Assembly: GCF_900499075.1 (NCBI RefSeq) | Contig: NZ_UIHC01000002.1 | Span: 1-64,000, forward strand | Length of the DNA stretch: 64,000 bases | From: Roseinatronobacter ekhonensis | GTDB lineage: Bacteria > Pseudomonadota > Alphaproteobacteria > Rhodobacterales > Rhodobacteraceae | Direction of reading: 5' to 3' | Shown here: positions 54,455 to 63,510 of the stretch, piece by piece | How the letters are laid out: each line of letters starts with the position of its first letter | How positions within the stretch are numbered: the first letter of the stretch is position 1 | Notes under the pieces: generated by a model | The model's database searches: none | What the model was told of the DNA's origin: nothing | The model's input: only the letters and a program-made list of their open reading frames with translations | Made by a program: the position numbers and the translations under genes

Positions 54455-57007
54455 ATGGCCGACACGCAAGGCAATCCCACGGAATTTGACCGCGCCTTGC
54501 GCGGCACCCTGATCGGGCTCTGGGCCGAGCGGATGGCGCGCGCGTTTTGGCCCTGCGTGACCCTTGGCTTGCTGTTTGGGGCCGCACTTGCCTTTGGTGT
54601 GCAGGATGTCATGCCTGCCGCATGGTCCTCTGCTCTCGGGCTTGGCGGTCTGGCTGCTATTCTGGTCAGCATGATCTGGGGCGCATGGCGTCTGGACGTT
54701 CCGCACCGCGCCGATGCCGCCCGGCGTCTGGACCAGACGCTTCCGGGGCGTCCGCTAACTGCTATGGCGGATCAGGTGGCTGTCGGTGTCGACGATCCGG
54801 GCACGCAGGCTCTGTGGTCCGCGCATCTGGCGCGTGTGTCGCGCATTCTGGCGCAGGCGCGCGCGGTGCCGGGCGACCTGCGGCTGTCGCGTTTCGACCG
54901 ATTCGGGCTGCGCTACATGGCTGCGACGGCGGCGGCTGTTGCGGTGCTGTTCGCAGCGCCGTCGCGGGTGACAGAACTGGGCGGGATGGCGCAGCTTCCG
55001 GGCCGGGCAGAGGCTATTGCTCTGGGCCCGTCCTGGGAAGCATGGGTGCAACCGCCCGACTATACCGGCCGGCCCAGCCTGTATCTGAACGAGGTGGACC
55101 GCCCCACGCTGCAACTGCCGCAGGGCAGCCTTGTCACCATCCGGTTTTACGGCCAGCCCGGCATCATGTCCGTCGATGAAAGCCTGTCGGACCGCACCGA
55201 GGCTGACCCTGCCGCAATGGCGCAGGATTTCACCGTAGAATCGTCGGGCCGCTTGTCGGTGCGCGGCCCTGCCGGGCGCGATTGGGAGATTACCGCGCTG
55301 ACCGACGCCGCACCCCGCGTCACGCTTGCCGGCGCGCCTGTGCGCGAGCGCGGCGGGCTGATGCGGCAGGATTATACGGCTGAAGACGATTACGCCGTGA
55401 CCGGTGGCCAGATCACCGTCGCGCTGGACTTGGATGCAGTGGATCGCCGCTTCGGGTTGGCCACTAACCCTGACCCGCGCGACCCGCTCCAGATTGTGCT
55501 GCCCTTGCCCGCTTCCGGTGCGCGGGACTCGATCGAGGATGCGTTCATCGAGGATTTCTCGCAGCACCCTTGGGCCAATCTTCCCGTCGTGCTGCGCATG
55601 GGCGTGGAAGATGCGCGCGGCCAGACGGGCCAAAGCGCGGACGCGCATGTTGTTTTGCCGGGACGACGGTTCTTTGACCCGATGGCGGCGGCGGTCATCG
55701 AATTGCGCCGCGACCTTTTATGGGCGCGCGCGAATGGCGCGCGCAGCTTGCAACTGATGCGCGCGATATCGCACCGCCCGGATTCGGCTTTCCGGTCGCA
55801 GCAGGCGCGCAGCCGCTTCATGGACACTCGCGACCTGTTGCAAGCCAGCTTGAGCGATGGGGGGCTGGATGCGGCCACGCGCGACGATCTGGCCCAGACA
55901 TTGTGGGATCTGGCGATCCTGCTGGAAGAGGGCGAACTGGCCGATGCGCGCGCCCGGTTGGAACGCGCGCAAGAACGGCTGGACGAGGCGATCCGCAACG
56001 GCGCCGACCCGTCTGAGATTCAGGAATTGATGGACGAGATGCGCGAGGCCATGCGCGATTACATGCAGCAACTGGCCGAACAACCCCGTGAGCGTGGTGA
56101 ACCGCAGCAAGGCGAAGGCGAGCGGAGAGAGGTCACACAAGACCAGATCCAGCAGCTGATGGACCGCATTCAGGAACTGATGGAAGAAGGCCGCATGGAG
56201 GAAGCGGCGGAACTGATGGCCCAACTCAACGCGCTTCTGGAAAACCTGCAAGTGGCCGAAGGGCAGGGCGGGGATGGTCCGCCCACACCGGGTGGCGAGG
56301 CGATGGAAGGGTTGGGCGAGACTCTGCGCGGCCAGCAGGAACTGGCAGATGACACCTTTGGCGAATTGCAGGAAGAATTCCGCGAGGGCGGGCAGGGGCA
56401 AGGCAACCAACCGCCCGGACCGCCGCAGCAAGGCGACGGGCAGGACGGGCAAGAGCAGCAGGGCCAAGGTCAGCAAGGTGAAGGCGACCCGCAGGAACGC
56501 GGCGGCGCATCGGCCAATGATCTGGCCGAGCGCCAGCGCGACTTGGCTGAGGCGCTGCGCCAACAGCAGTTGCAACCGCTGCCCGGCGAAGGGATGCCCG
56601 AAGGGGATGCCGCCCTTGACGCTCTGGAGCGCGCGCAACGCGCCATGGAAGGTGCCGCCGAAGCGCTGGAAGAGGGCGATAGCGGCGAGGCCCTGAGCCG
56701 TCAGGCCGATGCGATGGAAGCGATGCGCGAAGGCTTGCGCGCGATGAACGAGGCGCAAAGCCAGGACCAACGCGAACAGGCCGAGGGCGATGCCGCGTCG
56801 GAAACCGGTAATGGCGATGGCCGTGACCCGTTGGGCCGCGCCCGCAACCAAGGCGGAGAGGTCGGGACAGAGCAGGACATGCTCACCGAAAACGATGCCT
56901 ATGAACGCGCCCGCGACCTGCTGGAAGAGCTGCGCCGTCGCTCTGCCGAACTGGACCGGCCAGAGGCGGAACTGGACTACCTGCGCCGGTTGCTCGACCG
57001 GTTCTGA
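54455..57007 (+). CDS. TIGR02302 family membrane protein (DUF4175)
   Basis: 850 residues. Two or three membrane helices near the N-terminus (about 30-48 MARAFWPCVTLGLLFGAAL, 55-75 and 150-170). Then a periplasmic-type beta-rich domain (about 180-420), and a long charged helical half, rich in Gln, Glu and Gly (for example GQGQGNQPPGPPQQGDGQDG near 650), with many short coiled-coil stretches such as QLMDRIQELMEEGRMEEAAE. It ends ELDYLRRLLDRF. The family is alphaproteobacterial and of unknown function; the architecture suggests an envelope or structural role. A gaggg ribosome site and 21-base spacing from lysA place it in the same transcript. Confidence 0.9.
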   Translation: MADTQGNPTEFDRALRGTLIGLWAERMARAFWPCVTLGLLFGAALAFGVQDVMPAAWSSALGLGGLAAILVSMIWGAWRLDVPHRADAARRLDQTLPGRPLTAMADQVAVGVDDPGTQALWSAHLARVSRILAQARAVPGDLRLSRFDRFGLRYMAATAAAVAVLFAAPSRVTELGGMAQLPGRAEAIALGPSWEAWVQPPDYTGRPSLYLNEVDRPTLQLPQGSLVTIRFYGQPGIMSVDESLSDRTEADPAAMAQDFTVESSGRLSVRGPAGRDWEITALTDAAPRVTLAGAPVRERGGLMRQDYTAEDDYAVTGGQITVALDLDAVDRRFGLATNPDPRDPLQIVLPLPASGARDSIEDAFIEDFSQHPWANLPVVLRMGVEDARGQTGQSADAHVVLPGRRFFDPMAAAVIELRRDLLWARANGARSLQLMRAISHRPDSAFRSQQARSRFMDTRDLLQASLSDGGLDAATRDDLAQTLWDLAILLEEGELADARARLERAQERLDEAIRNGADPSEIQELMDEMREAMRDYMQQLAEQPRERGEPQQGEGERREVTQDQIQQLMDRIQELMEEGRMEEAAELMAQLNALLENLQVAEGQGGDGPPTPGGEAMEGLGETLRGQQELADDTFGELQEEFREGGQGQGNQPPGPPQQGDGQDGQEQQGQGQQGEGDPQERGGASANDLAERQRDLAEALRQQQLQPLPGEGMPEGDAALDALERAQRAMEGAAEALEEGDSGEALSRQADAMEAMREGLRAMNEAQSQDQREQAEGDAASETGNGDGRDPLGRARNQGGEVGTEQDMLTENDAYERARDLLEELRRRSAELDRPEAELDYLRRLLDRF

Positions 57008-57124
57008 CAACAAGGCGGCCCCGTCACGCAACTGTTGCCCGTTGCCAATATGTTTTGAGCACTACATCCCTGCGCTGAACAGCCTTCACACCGCGCGAAA
57101 CGCGGACAAGACGGGATTGCCGCG

Positions 57125-57925
57125 ATGATTGTGTTAATGCTTGGCAGCGGGCCGAATGTGATGGCAAGTCGCGACTGGCCACGCGCCGCGTTTGACCGGA
57201 TCGTGACGATCAACAATGCTTGGGCCGTGCGCCCTGATTGGGATTACCTTGTGTTTCCTGATGACTTTCCGCCAGAGCGGCGCCCGCTGGACCTGCGGCC
57301 AGAGCAAACACTTATTCCGTCGGACGTGTATGTGCCTGAAAACAACCGGTATGGTGGCGTGGTTTATGCCGGTGCGACCATGGCGTTCAGCGCCAGCTAC
57401 TGGGCCTTGGGCGCGCTGCGCCCGCGCGTCATCGGGTATCTGGGCTGCGATATGGTCTATGGCACAGGGGCCACGCATTTCTACGGTATGGGCACGGCGG
57501 ACCCGTTGCGCCCGGACCCGACCTTGCAAAACCTTCGCGCGAAAGCTGCACGGCTGGAACTTTTGGCGGCGCGCGATGGCTGCGCGCTGGTCAACTTGTC
57601 CAAAGATGCAAGCGTGCTGTCCTTCCCGCGTGCCGGGTTGGACCTGTTGCCATCGGTCGCACCACGCACCGGTATTGCCGACCATATCGCCCCCGCGCTT
57701 GCCGCCGAACGCAAGCTGGGCGCGATCTGCCCCTCCGGCCGCTACTGGGACGGCCCACCGCTGGATGCGGCGGCTTTGGCCGAGATTGATGCGTTATGGC
57801 TTGCCGCCCATGATGCTGTGCATGGCACAGCTGTCACGCCGCCAGCAGCGCGGCCTCTCCCGCCGATAGGCAGCGACGGGCTGTCGGGCCATAACGGTGC
57901 GGCGCGTCCACCACATCCGGCATAA
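57125..57925 (+). CDS. Protein of unknown function
   Basis: 266 residues, starting MIVLMLGSGPNVMASRDWPR. The opening beta strand plus GSGPN loop, and the later FDRIVTINNAWAVRPDWDYL and VIGYLGCDMVYGTGATHFYG, recall the Rossmann-like fold of DUF115/MAF and sialyltransferase-like proteins, in which such loops bind a nucleotide sugar. I do not recognise a defined family. There is no signal peptide. The last 30 residues (from about 57834) are proline-rich low-complexity sequence, antisense to the 3' end of the Hint gene, and are probably a tail added by stop loss. No obvious ribosome site. Confidence 0.6.
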   Translation: MIVLMLGSGPNVMASRDWPRAAFDRIVTINNAWAVRPDWDYLVFPDDFPPERRPLDLRPEQTLIPSDVYVPENNRYGGVVYAGATMAFSASYWALGALRPRVIGYLGCDMVYGTGATHFYGMGTADPLRPDPTLQNLRAKAARLELLAARDGCALVNLSKDASVLSFPRAGLDLLPSVAPRTGIADHIAPALAAERKLGAICPSGRYWDGPPLDAAALAEIDALWLAAHDAVHGTAVTPPAARPLPPIGSDGLSGHNGAARPPHPA

Positions 57926-58853
57926 CCGCGCGCAGGGCACCGCGATGCTGGCGCAGCATGTCGGGCGCGGCCAATCCGGGGTGAAAGCTCTCGCATGGCA
58001 AGCCATTGGCGAACAGCACTTGATGGTCTTCCAGCAACAGATGCACATAGACCACGCCATGCAAGGCCAGATCTGGCGCGATGCTTTGGTAGTTCACCAG
58101 ATCGGCGGCCCGGACCAATACTTCGTCGCAGCCATATAGCGTTTGCGCGCGGTGTCCTGCGACCAGAACACGGTGCTCTGGCGAGATTCGCAGGTCGTCC
58201 TCTGGAACAGAACCCAAGGCACCGCGCCGCAGCCGGATTGGGCGCAGGTGCGGGTGCCGCCGCAAAGCCAATCCCGACAAATTGCTGCGACCGGCCCAGA
58301 CCACGGGACGCGGGCCGTTGTCGCGGGTCAGAACCATGTCGCCTTCGGTGATCCGGTCGATCGGGCGGGGGCCATCCGGCGTTGCGATGACGGTATCGGC
58401 GGCAAAACAGATGACAGATTGCGCGGGGGCGTGTGCTGGTGTGTCGATGCGGGCTTCGACCACCCAAAGCGCCTGCTCTGGCGGGGGCAACCCGTCGGAA
58501 AACACCGCAAGCCAATCCGTTCCATGCGCGGCCAGCCGCAGCGTGAAACACCGGTGCCCATCGGTCAGCATTATCCCGCCAAGCGGCGCGCGCGCGGCGT
58601 CATTCTCTGGCGGGTCGGGATAGGCAATGCCGGTCAGGCGTTCGGCCATGGCGCGTGGTCGGGGCGTTTGCCCGCCCGTCGGGCTTTGCAACGTCATCAG
58701 GCTGGTTTGGGCGTCGAGCCGCGTTGCGCGCCCATGCCAACGCACTTCCGCCCCAGTCCGCACCCAATGCGGGGCCAGTCCAAACGTGCCGTCAATTTCT
58801 ACATCCTGCCATGCCACGGCAAATACGCCGTGCAAGCTTGCTTGTCCTGCCAT
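57834..58853 (-). CDS. Stand-alone Hint (hedgehog/intein) domain protein
   Basis: 339 residues. The N-terminal half (1-140) is a beta-rich region with no family I recognise. The Hint domain runs from C149 (VICFAADTVIATPDG) through PIDRITEGDMVLTRDNGPRP to the block-B-type ISPEHRVLV with H227 and AADLVNYQSIAPDLALHGVV. C149 and H227 match the catalytic Cys and His of Hint autoprocessing, but there is no C-terminal His-Asn as in inteins and the domain is near the end, more like bacterial intein-like or hedgehog-type proteins. Rhodobacterales encode several Hint proteins of unknown role. It lies 78 bases after the NarL regulator gene in the same direction and overlaps the preceding plus-strand gene by 92 bases. 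Confidence 0.8.
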   Translation of the reverse strand: MAGQASLHGVFAVAWQDVEIDGTFGLAPHWVRTGAEVRWHGRATRLDAQTSLMTLQSPTGGQTPRPRAMAERLTGIAYPDPPENDAARAPLGGIMLTDGHRCFTLRLAAHGTDWLAVFSDGLPPPEQALWVVEARIDTPAHAPAQSVICFAADTVIATPDGPRPIDRITEGDMVLTRDNGPRPVVWAGRSNLSGLALRRHPHLRPIRLRRGALGSVPEDDLRISPEHRVLVAGHRAQTLYGCDEVLVRAADLVNYQSIAPDLALHGVVYVHLLLEDHQVLFANGLPCESFHPGLAAPDMLRQHRGALRAVMPDVVDAPHRYGPTARRCLSAGEAALLAA

Positions 58854-58931
58854 GTCTGCCTCTGCTCTGCCGCTGTTGCCGCGACTTTTGAAAATCGTAG
58901 CAGCATGCCACGCGAAAAACCAGTGTTTCGC

Positions 58932-59567
58932 TTAGCTTAGCCCCATATTGCGGGCAATCATGGCGGCCTGTGTCCGATTGGTCGCGCCCAGTCTGCGATA
59001 GAGCGTTTTGACATGCAGCTTGATCGTCGGTTCGCTCAGGCTGAGCGCGCGCGCGATTTCCTTGTTGGTCTGGCCCCGGCAGAGCGCGGCCAAGACCTCT
59101 GTCTCGCGCGGTGTCAGCGTGACATCGGGACGGTCGGTCACGGGCTTTTGCGGTTGGACGGGGTCGGATATGTGGCTCAGGATCAGTTCCACCGGCACAA
59201 ACCGCTCGCCAAGGGTCATGAAGCGGATCGCGTTCAACAACGATTGTGCGGGCATGGTTTTTTGCAAAAATCCCTGTGCCCCCATCTGCACCGCTTGCAA
59301 AGCGACCTCTGTTTCGGCAATCCCGGAGATCAAGGCAACCGGCCCGGTGTCGGGACGGTCCAGCAGGTGGCGCAGCCCGTCCAGCCCGTTCATTCCGGGC
59401 ATGGTATAGTCCAGCAGGATCAGGTCATAGCTTTCGCCCGCGTCCAGCAGTTCCAGGGCGCCGTCCAGATCGCCGACGGTGCATATTTCTAGGCCATCCT
59501 GCTGCTGCAAGAAGCTGCGCAACGTATCCCGAAGCAATTCGTGGTCATCGGCAATCAAGAGGCGCAT
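58932..59567 (-). CDS. NarL/FixJ-type response regulator
   Basis: 211 residues: receiver domain with acidic pair in LLIADDHELLRD and phosphorylation site D53 in LILLDYTMPG, conserved Lys in GFLQKTM, then a LuxR-type helix-turn-helix (about 145-205, TLTPRETEVLAALCRGQTNK and EIARALSLSEPTIKLHVKTL). Begins 18 bases after the hybrid kinase gene, its obvious partner. Predicted to bind DNA as a dimer when phosphorylated. Target genes are unknown; the downstream Hint gene may be one of them. Confidence 0.93.
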   Translation of the reverse strand: MRLLIADDHELLRDTLRSFLQQQDGLEICTVGDLDGALELLDAGESYDLILLDYTMPGMNGLDGLRHLLDRPDTGPVALISGIAETEVALQAVQMGAQGFLQKTMPAQSLLNAIRFMTLGERFVPVELILSHISDPVQPQKPVTDRPDVTLTPRETEVLAALCRGQTNKEIARALSLSEPTIKLHVKTLYRRLGATNRTQAAMIARNMGLS

Positions 59568-59585
59568 TCAGTGCTTTCACGTCAG

Positions 59586-62465
59586 TCAGATGTGACGCTG
59601 AGACCTCAATTTCGCGGCGAGTAGAACAGAAATTAGAACAGTGGAACAAATAGGCTTGCGCAAGGTCGCAGCGAAATCAGTGTGCACAGATTTTGTTGCA
59701 AAATGCAACTCGCTGTTCCCTGTCATCAGGATAATCGGCAGATCTTCGCGCTGGGCATGCATGGCTTTGGCAAGCTCGCTGCCGGTCAGCGTGCCCATGT
59801 CGAAATCGGTCAACACAAGATCCCAGTCATGCGGCGCCTGCGTGATGGCTTCCAGCGCGTCAGCGGGGTCGATGCAGCTTGCCACCTCTGCGCCGGCCCG
59901 CACAAGCGTGTCGGCCAGTTGCTGCAACACCAGATCGTCATTGTCGACGAGCAGAATATTGGTGTCGGCCAGCGGTGTGGATGTCGTGGCCATGTCCAAC
60001 CCGCCCAGCGGTCTGCAAGGCCAGAACACCTGAACGCGGGTGCCCTTGGGGGTGTTTGGCAAAAGCCGCAGCGCGGCCCCGCGTGTGGTCACGATATTGG
60101 CCACAACGGCCAGACCAAGCCCCGCCCCCGCATCCCCTTTGGAGGTGACATAAGGCGCGAAAATAGAGCCGCCAAGCGCCTGCGGGATGCCATCGCCGCT
60201 GTCGCACAGCTCTATCAGGGCGTAGTCCATATCTGGCAGGCGCAGGCCAAGCTCAAAACTGTCGGGCAGCATGTCTGGCGGACAGGGTCGCGCGCGAAGA
60301 TGCAGCACATTTGGCCCGTCAGGGTCTTGGTCCAGACTCTCGCGGCAGGCATCGCGCGCGTTCAGCGCCAGGTTCAGCACCAGTTGCATCAGCTCCATAC
60401 GGTCGCCATGCACATGCAGGCTGTCATCGGGCAGGTCCAGTTCCAGCCGGATCGGGGCTTCCAGACCCGGTGTCAGCAAATCGGCAGCCTGTTGCAAAAC
60501 GGGGGCAAGTGCGAGCGTCGTCGCCTTGGGGCGCGCAGTGTCTAGACGGGTCAGCCCCCGCGCCAGTTCGCGCGCCTCGCCTGTTGCGGTCCGAATGCGG
60601 TCGATGGTTTGTGTGGCCTCTGGGCCAAGCTGCGTTGACAGCACATCGACAGAGCCAGAGATGGTGGCCAGCACATTCGCGAAATCATGGGCAAGCCCCG
60701 CGGCAAGCTGCGCGCCCAATTCGCGGGCTTGCGCCTTTTGCAACTGTTCGCGCAGATGCGCCCGGTCCTGTTCGGCCTGTTTGCGCCGCGTGATGTCGCG
60801 TATCTGCGCAAGGGTGGATGTGTCCGCCTCGACAGACAGCGAAATGCTGAAATGCCGCAGGGCGCCGTCATCCGACTTGCGGGTGAATTCGCCGTGCCAC
60901 ACCCCTTCAGACATCAACACCGGCAATATTCCGGTCATGCGCTCGGTCAGGTCTGCGGGCGTGATATCTGTCCACATCAAGGCGTCCAGCCGGACACCTT
61001 TGGGCAGATCCAGAATCTGGCGCAGCGCCGGATTGGCATAAGATAGCCGCCCGTTGGGCCGGATGATCGCGATCCCCTCGTGGCTGGCGCTCATGGCACG
61101 GCTGCGGTCATTCAATAGCCGGGCCTCTGCCATTTTGTGGCTGGTCGTGTCCATGCCCAAGACCATGTAGCCCTCTATCGCACCAGTGGAATCGTGCAGC
61201 GGCTGCACGTTCAGATCCAGCCAGTAATCGGACCCATCTTGGCTTTTCGCGGGCAATTCGCGATGAATGGCGTGGCCTTCATTCAGGGTTCGGCACAGCT
61301 CTTCGACGATATCCGGCGCGGATTGGCTCAGGTTCAGGATCTCGCTGGGGCGCAATCCCTCGGCCTGCTGAAAGGTGTAGCCGGTGCGTGCAATCGCGGC
61401 GGGATTCATCCAGCGTATGCGACGCTCTTCGTCGGTCAACATGATGAGATTGTTGGACAGCTCTGCCACACGGACCAACTGGCGCACCCGTCGGTCCTGT
61501 CGCTGCGCGTGGGTCACGTCGCGGACGACAAAAAGATAGCCTTTCGCTGCGTCTGCGGCCCCGGTCAGGCTGCGCGACGTTGCATAAAGCGTATACCACT
61601 TTTGCCCCACCGGTGTTTTGACGGCATAGCTATGCGCCTGGGACCAACCCAGCAGGTCGACCTCTCGCATGGCTTTGCGGCAGATCGCGGCCAGATGGGC
61701 GGGCAGTACCGTTTCGGGCGGCTGTCCGATGACCTCTTGCGGGCGCGCGGCGAATGTCAGTGGGCTGCTTTGGTGAAAGCCGATGATGACACCGTCATGG
61801 TTGGTTTCGACCAGCAGTTCGGGCAATGCGGCGACAGTCGCACTCAGACGGGCGCGGGCACGGTCCAGTTCAGTTTCTACCCGCAACGCATCTCGGGAGG
61901 AGAGTTTGAGCGCGCGCAACATGCCGACCTGCGCGGCCAGCGCGCGTATCAGGTTGTCTTCTTCGGGCAGAAAACTTTGCGGGCCCGAAGTATAGTCCAG
62001 CCCGACAAAACCGATCATCTCGCCATTGCGCCAGAAAGGCGCGGCCATCAGCGCGGATATATCCTGCTCGTCCAGAATCTGGCGCAGTTCGGAATTGGGC
62101 AGGATCGTGGTCACATCGTTGATCTGGATTGACCCATATTCGCGGAACCTGTCCCAGAACACGGCCCCGATGTGATAGGGCACATGCTGAAGTTCTGGCT
62201 TCATTGCGACAATGCCGGGGGCACACCACTCATGCGTATTGCGAATAAAGACGGTATCGACAATCTCGAACACATAGGCGCGGCACGTGCCCATGGCGCT
62301 TCCGACCGCGCCCAGAACCGCATCGAGCGTGCTGTCGCTTTCCAAAGGCGCGCAGCGTTGCAGATCGCGCGCCGCCTGAGCAAACACCCGCGTCAGCGCC
62401 GCCGTCCCCTTGTCCGTGCGGACCGGGGCGGCGTGTGTTCCATACGGCAGCTCTGTAGAGGTCAT
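59586..62465 (-). CDS. Soluble hybrid sensor histidine kinase (GAF-PAS-PAS-PAS-HisKA-HATPase-REC)
   Basis: 959 residues from ATG 62465 (MTSTELPYGTHAAPVRTDKG), with no membrane helix, so it senses a cytoplasmic signal. GAF domain (about 25-185), three PAS domains (about 210-320, 345-450 and 460-560), H-box with H593 in GLAHDFANVLATISG, N-box N702 in LNLALNARDA, G-boxes CDSGDGIP and GAGLGLAVVAN, and a C-terminal receiver with D887 in LVLTDFDMG. The H-box and intact ATPase predict an active kinase with internal phosphorelay. It lies in an operon with a NarL regulator and Hint protein. The start is the first ATG where homology begins; the ribosome site is weak and a start 24 codons upstream is possible. 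Confidence 0.9.
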   Translation of the reverse strand: MTSTELPYGTHAAPVRTDKGTAALTRVFAQAARDLQRCAPLESDSTLDAVLGAVGSAMGTCRAYVFEIVDTVFIRNTHEWCAPGIVAMKPELQHVPYHIGAVFWDRFREYGSIQINDVTTILPNSELRQILDEQDISALMAAPFWRNGEMIGFVGLDYTSGPQSFLPEEDNLIRALAAQVGMLRALKLSSRDALRVETELDRARARLSATVAALPELLVETNHDGVIIGFHQSSPLTFAARPQEVIGQPPETVLPAHLAAICRKAMREVDLLGWSQAHSYAVKTPVGQKWYTLYATSRSLTGAADAAKGYLFVVRDVTHAQRQDRRVRQLVRVAELSNNLIMLTDEERRIRWMNPAAIARTGYTFQQAEGLRPSEILNLSQSAPDIVEELCRTLNEGHAIHRELPAKSQDGSDYWLDLNVQPLHDSTGAIEGYMVLGMDTTSHKMAEARLLNDRSRAMSASHEGIAIIRPNGRLSYANPALRQILDLPKGVRLDALMWTDITPADLTERMTGILPVLMSEGVWHGEFTRKSDDGALRHFSISLSVEADTSTLAQIRDITRRKQAEQDRAHLREQLQKAQARELGAQLAAGLAHDFANVLATISGSVDVLSTQLGPEATQTIDRIRTATGEARELARGLTRLDTARPKATTLALAPVLQQAADLLTPGLEAPIRLELDLPDDSLHVHGDRMELMQLVLNLALNARDACRESLDQDPDGPNVLHLRARPCPPDMLPDSFELGLRLPDMDYALIELCDSGDGIPQALGGSIFAPYVTSKGDAGAGLGLAVVANIVTTRGAALRLLPNTPKGTRVQVFWPCRPLGGLDMATTSTPLADTNILLVDNDDLVLQQLADTLVRAGAEVASCIDPADALEAITQAPHDWDLVLTDFDMGTLTGSELAKAMHAQREDLPIILMTGNSELHFATKSVHTDFAATLRKPICSTVLISVLLAAKLRSQRHI

Positions 62466-62637
62466 GACGCGCGGGTGCCCTGCAAGAAAACAAGCTAAGG
62501 TTCTGGCCAGATTAGTGACTCTGCGGCCATCTGTCACGCAATCTGCTTACAATTGGGCCAATTTCAAAGACCCATGACTGGCGTTTATGGCAAACACGCA
62601 CTAGGTTCGCCGCGATATCGCAACAGCGGAGGCAGCC

Positions 62638-63510
62638 TTGGGCGACATTTTTCACGGCGCAACCACCCGAGAGGGAATCCGTCTGCACACGCGCGAGGGA
62701 TTCGCGGGAATGCACAAGGCCGGAAAACTCGCGGCGGAAATACTTGACGAGGTTGCCGAGCATGTATTCCCGGGTCAGACCACTGCTGCGCTGGACCGGC
62801 TGATAACCGAATGGGTGGCGGCTGCGGGCGCGACCTCTGCGACCATCGGCTATCGCGGGTACGAGCATGCAAGCTGCATTTCCGTCAACCATGTCGTGTG
62901 CCATGGCATTCCCGGCGCGGGTATCCCGCTGGGCAAGGACGAAACCATCTCGCGCGATCTGGAAAAGCGTCGCGCCGATGATGTGCTGCGCGATGGCGAT
63001 ATCCTGAATATTGATATGACGGTCGTGGTCGATGGCTGGTTTGGCGACACCTCGCGCATGTATGTCGCGGGCAAGCCCAAGCCCCGCGCTGAAAAGCTTA
63101 TTCAGGTCACATATGACGCGCTGATGATGGGCATAGAAGCGGTCCGCCCCGGCAACACGTTTGGCGATATCGGCTATGCCATTCAAAGCTATGTCGAAAG
63201 CCAGCGCATGTCGGTTGTGCGCGACTTTTGCGGCCACGGGCTGGGGCAGGTATTTCACGCGCCGCCCAATGTGCTGCATTACGGGCGCGCGGGGCGCGGC
63301 CCTACGCTGGAACCGGGCATGTTCTTTACCATCGAACCGATGGTCAACCTTGGCAAGCCCGACACGCGCGTTCTGTCGGATGACTGGACGGCGGTCACGC
63401 GCGACAAGTCACTGTCGGCACAGTTCGAGCATTCCATCGGGGTGACGGAAACGGGGTATGAGTTGTTCACGCAATCCCCTGCGGGCCGGTTTCATCCAAC
63501 ATTCGGCTGA
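62638..63510 (+). CDS. map: Methionine aminopeptidase, type I
   Basis: Removes the initiator methionine from nascent proteins. 290 residues starting at TTG 62638 (GDIFHGATTREGIRLHTREG), 5 bases after GGAGG; no ATG or GTG fits. Metal ligands: NIDMTVVVDGWFGDTSRM (two Asp), CGHGLG (His), TIEPMV (Glu) and FEHSIGV (Glu); substrate His in EHASCISVNHVVCHG. An unusual insert of about 17 residues (PLGKDETISRDLEKRRADD) lies between GIPG and the first metal Asp, where other enzymes have a short loop. Converges on the BrkB gene with a 44-base overlap. Confidence 0.93.
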   Translation: MGDIFHGATTREGIRLHTREGFAGMHKAGKLAAEILDEVAEHVFPGQTTAALDRLITEWVAAAGATSATIGYRGYEHASCISVNHVVCHGIPGAGIPLGKDETISRDLEKRRADDVLRDGDILNIDMTVVVDGWFGDTSRMYVAGKPKPRAEKLIQVTYDALMMGIEAVRPGNTFGDIGYAIQSYVESQRMSVVRDFCGHGLGQVFHAPPNVLHYGRAGRGPTLEPGMFFTIEPMVNLGKPDTRVLSDDWTAVTRDKSLSAQFEHSIGVTETGYELFTQSPAGRFHPTFG

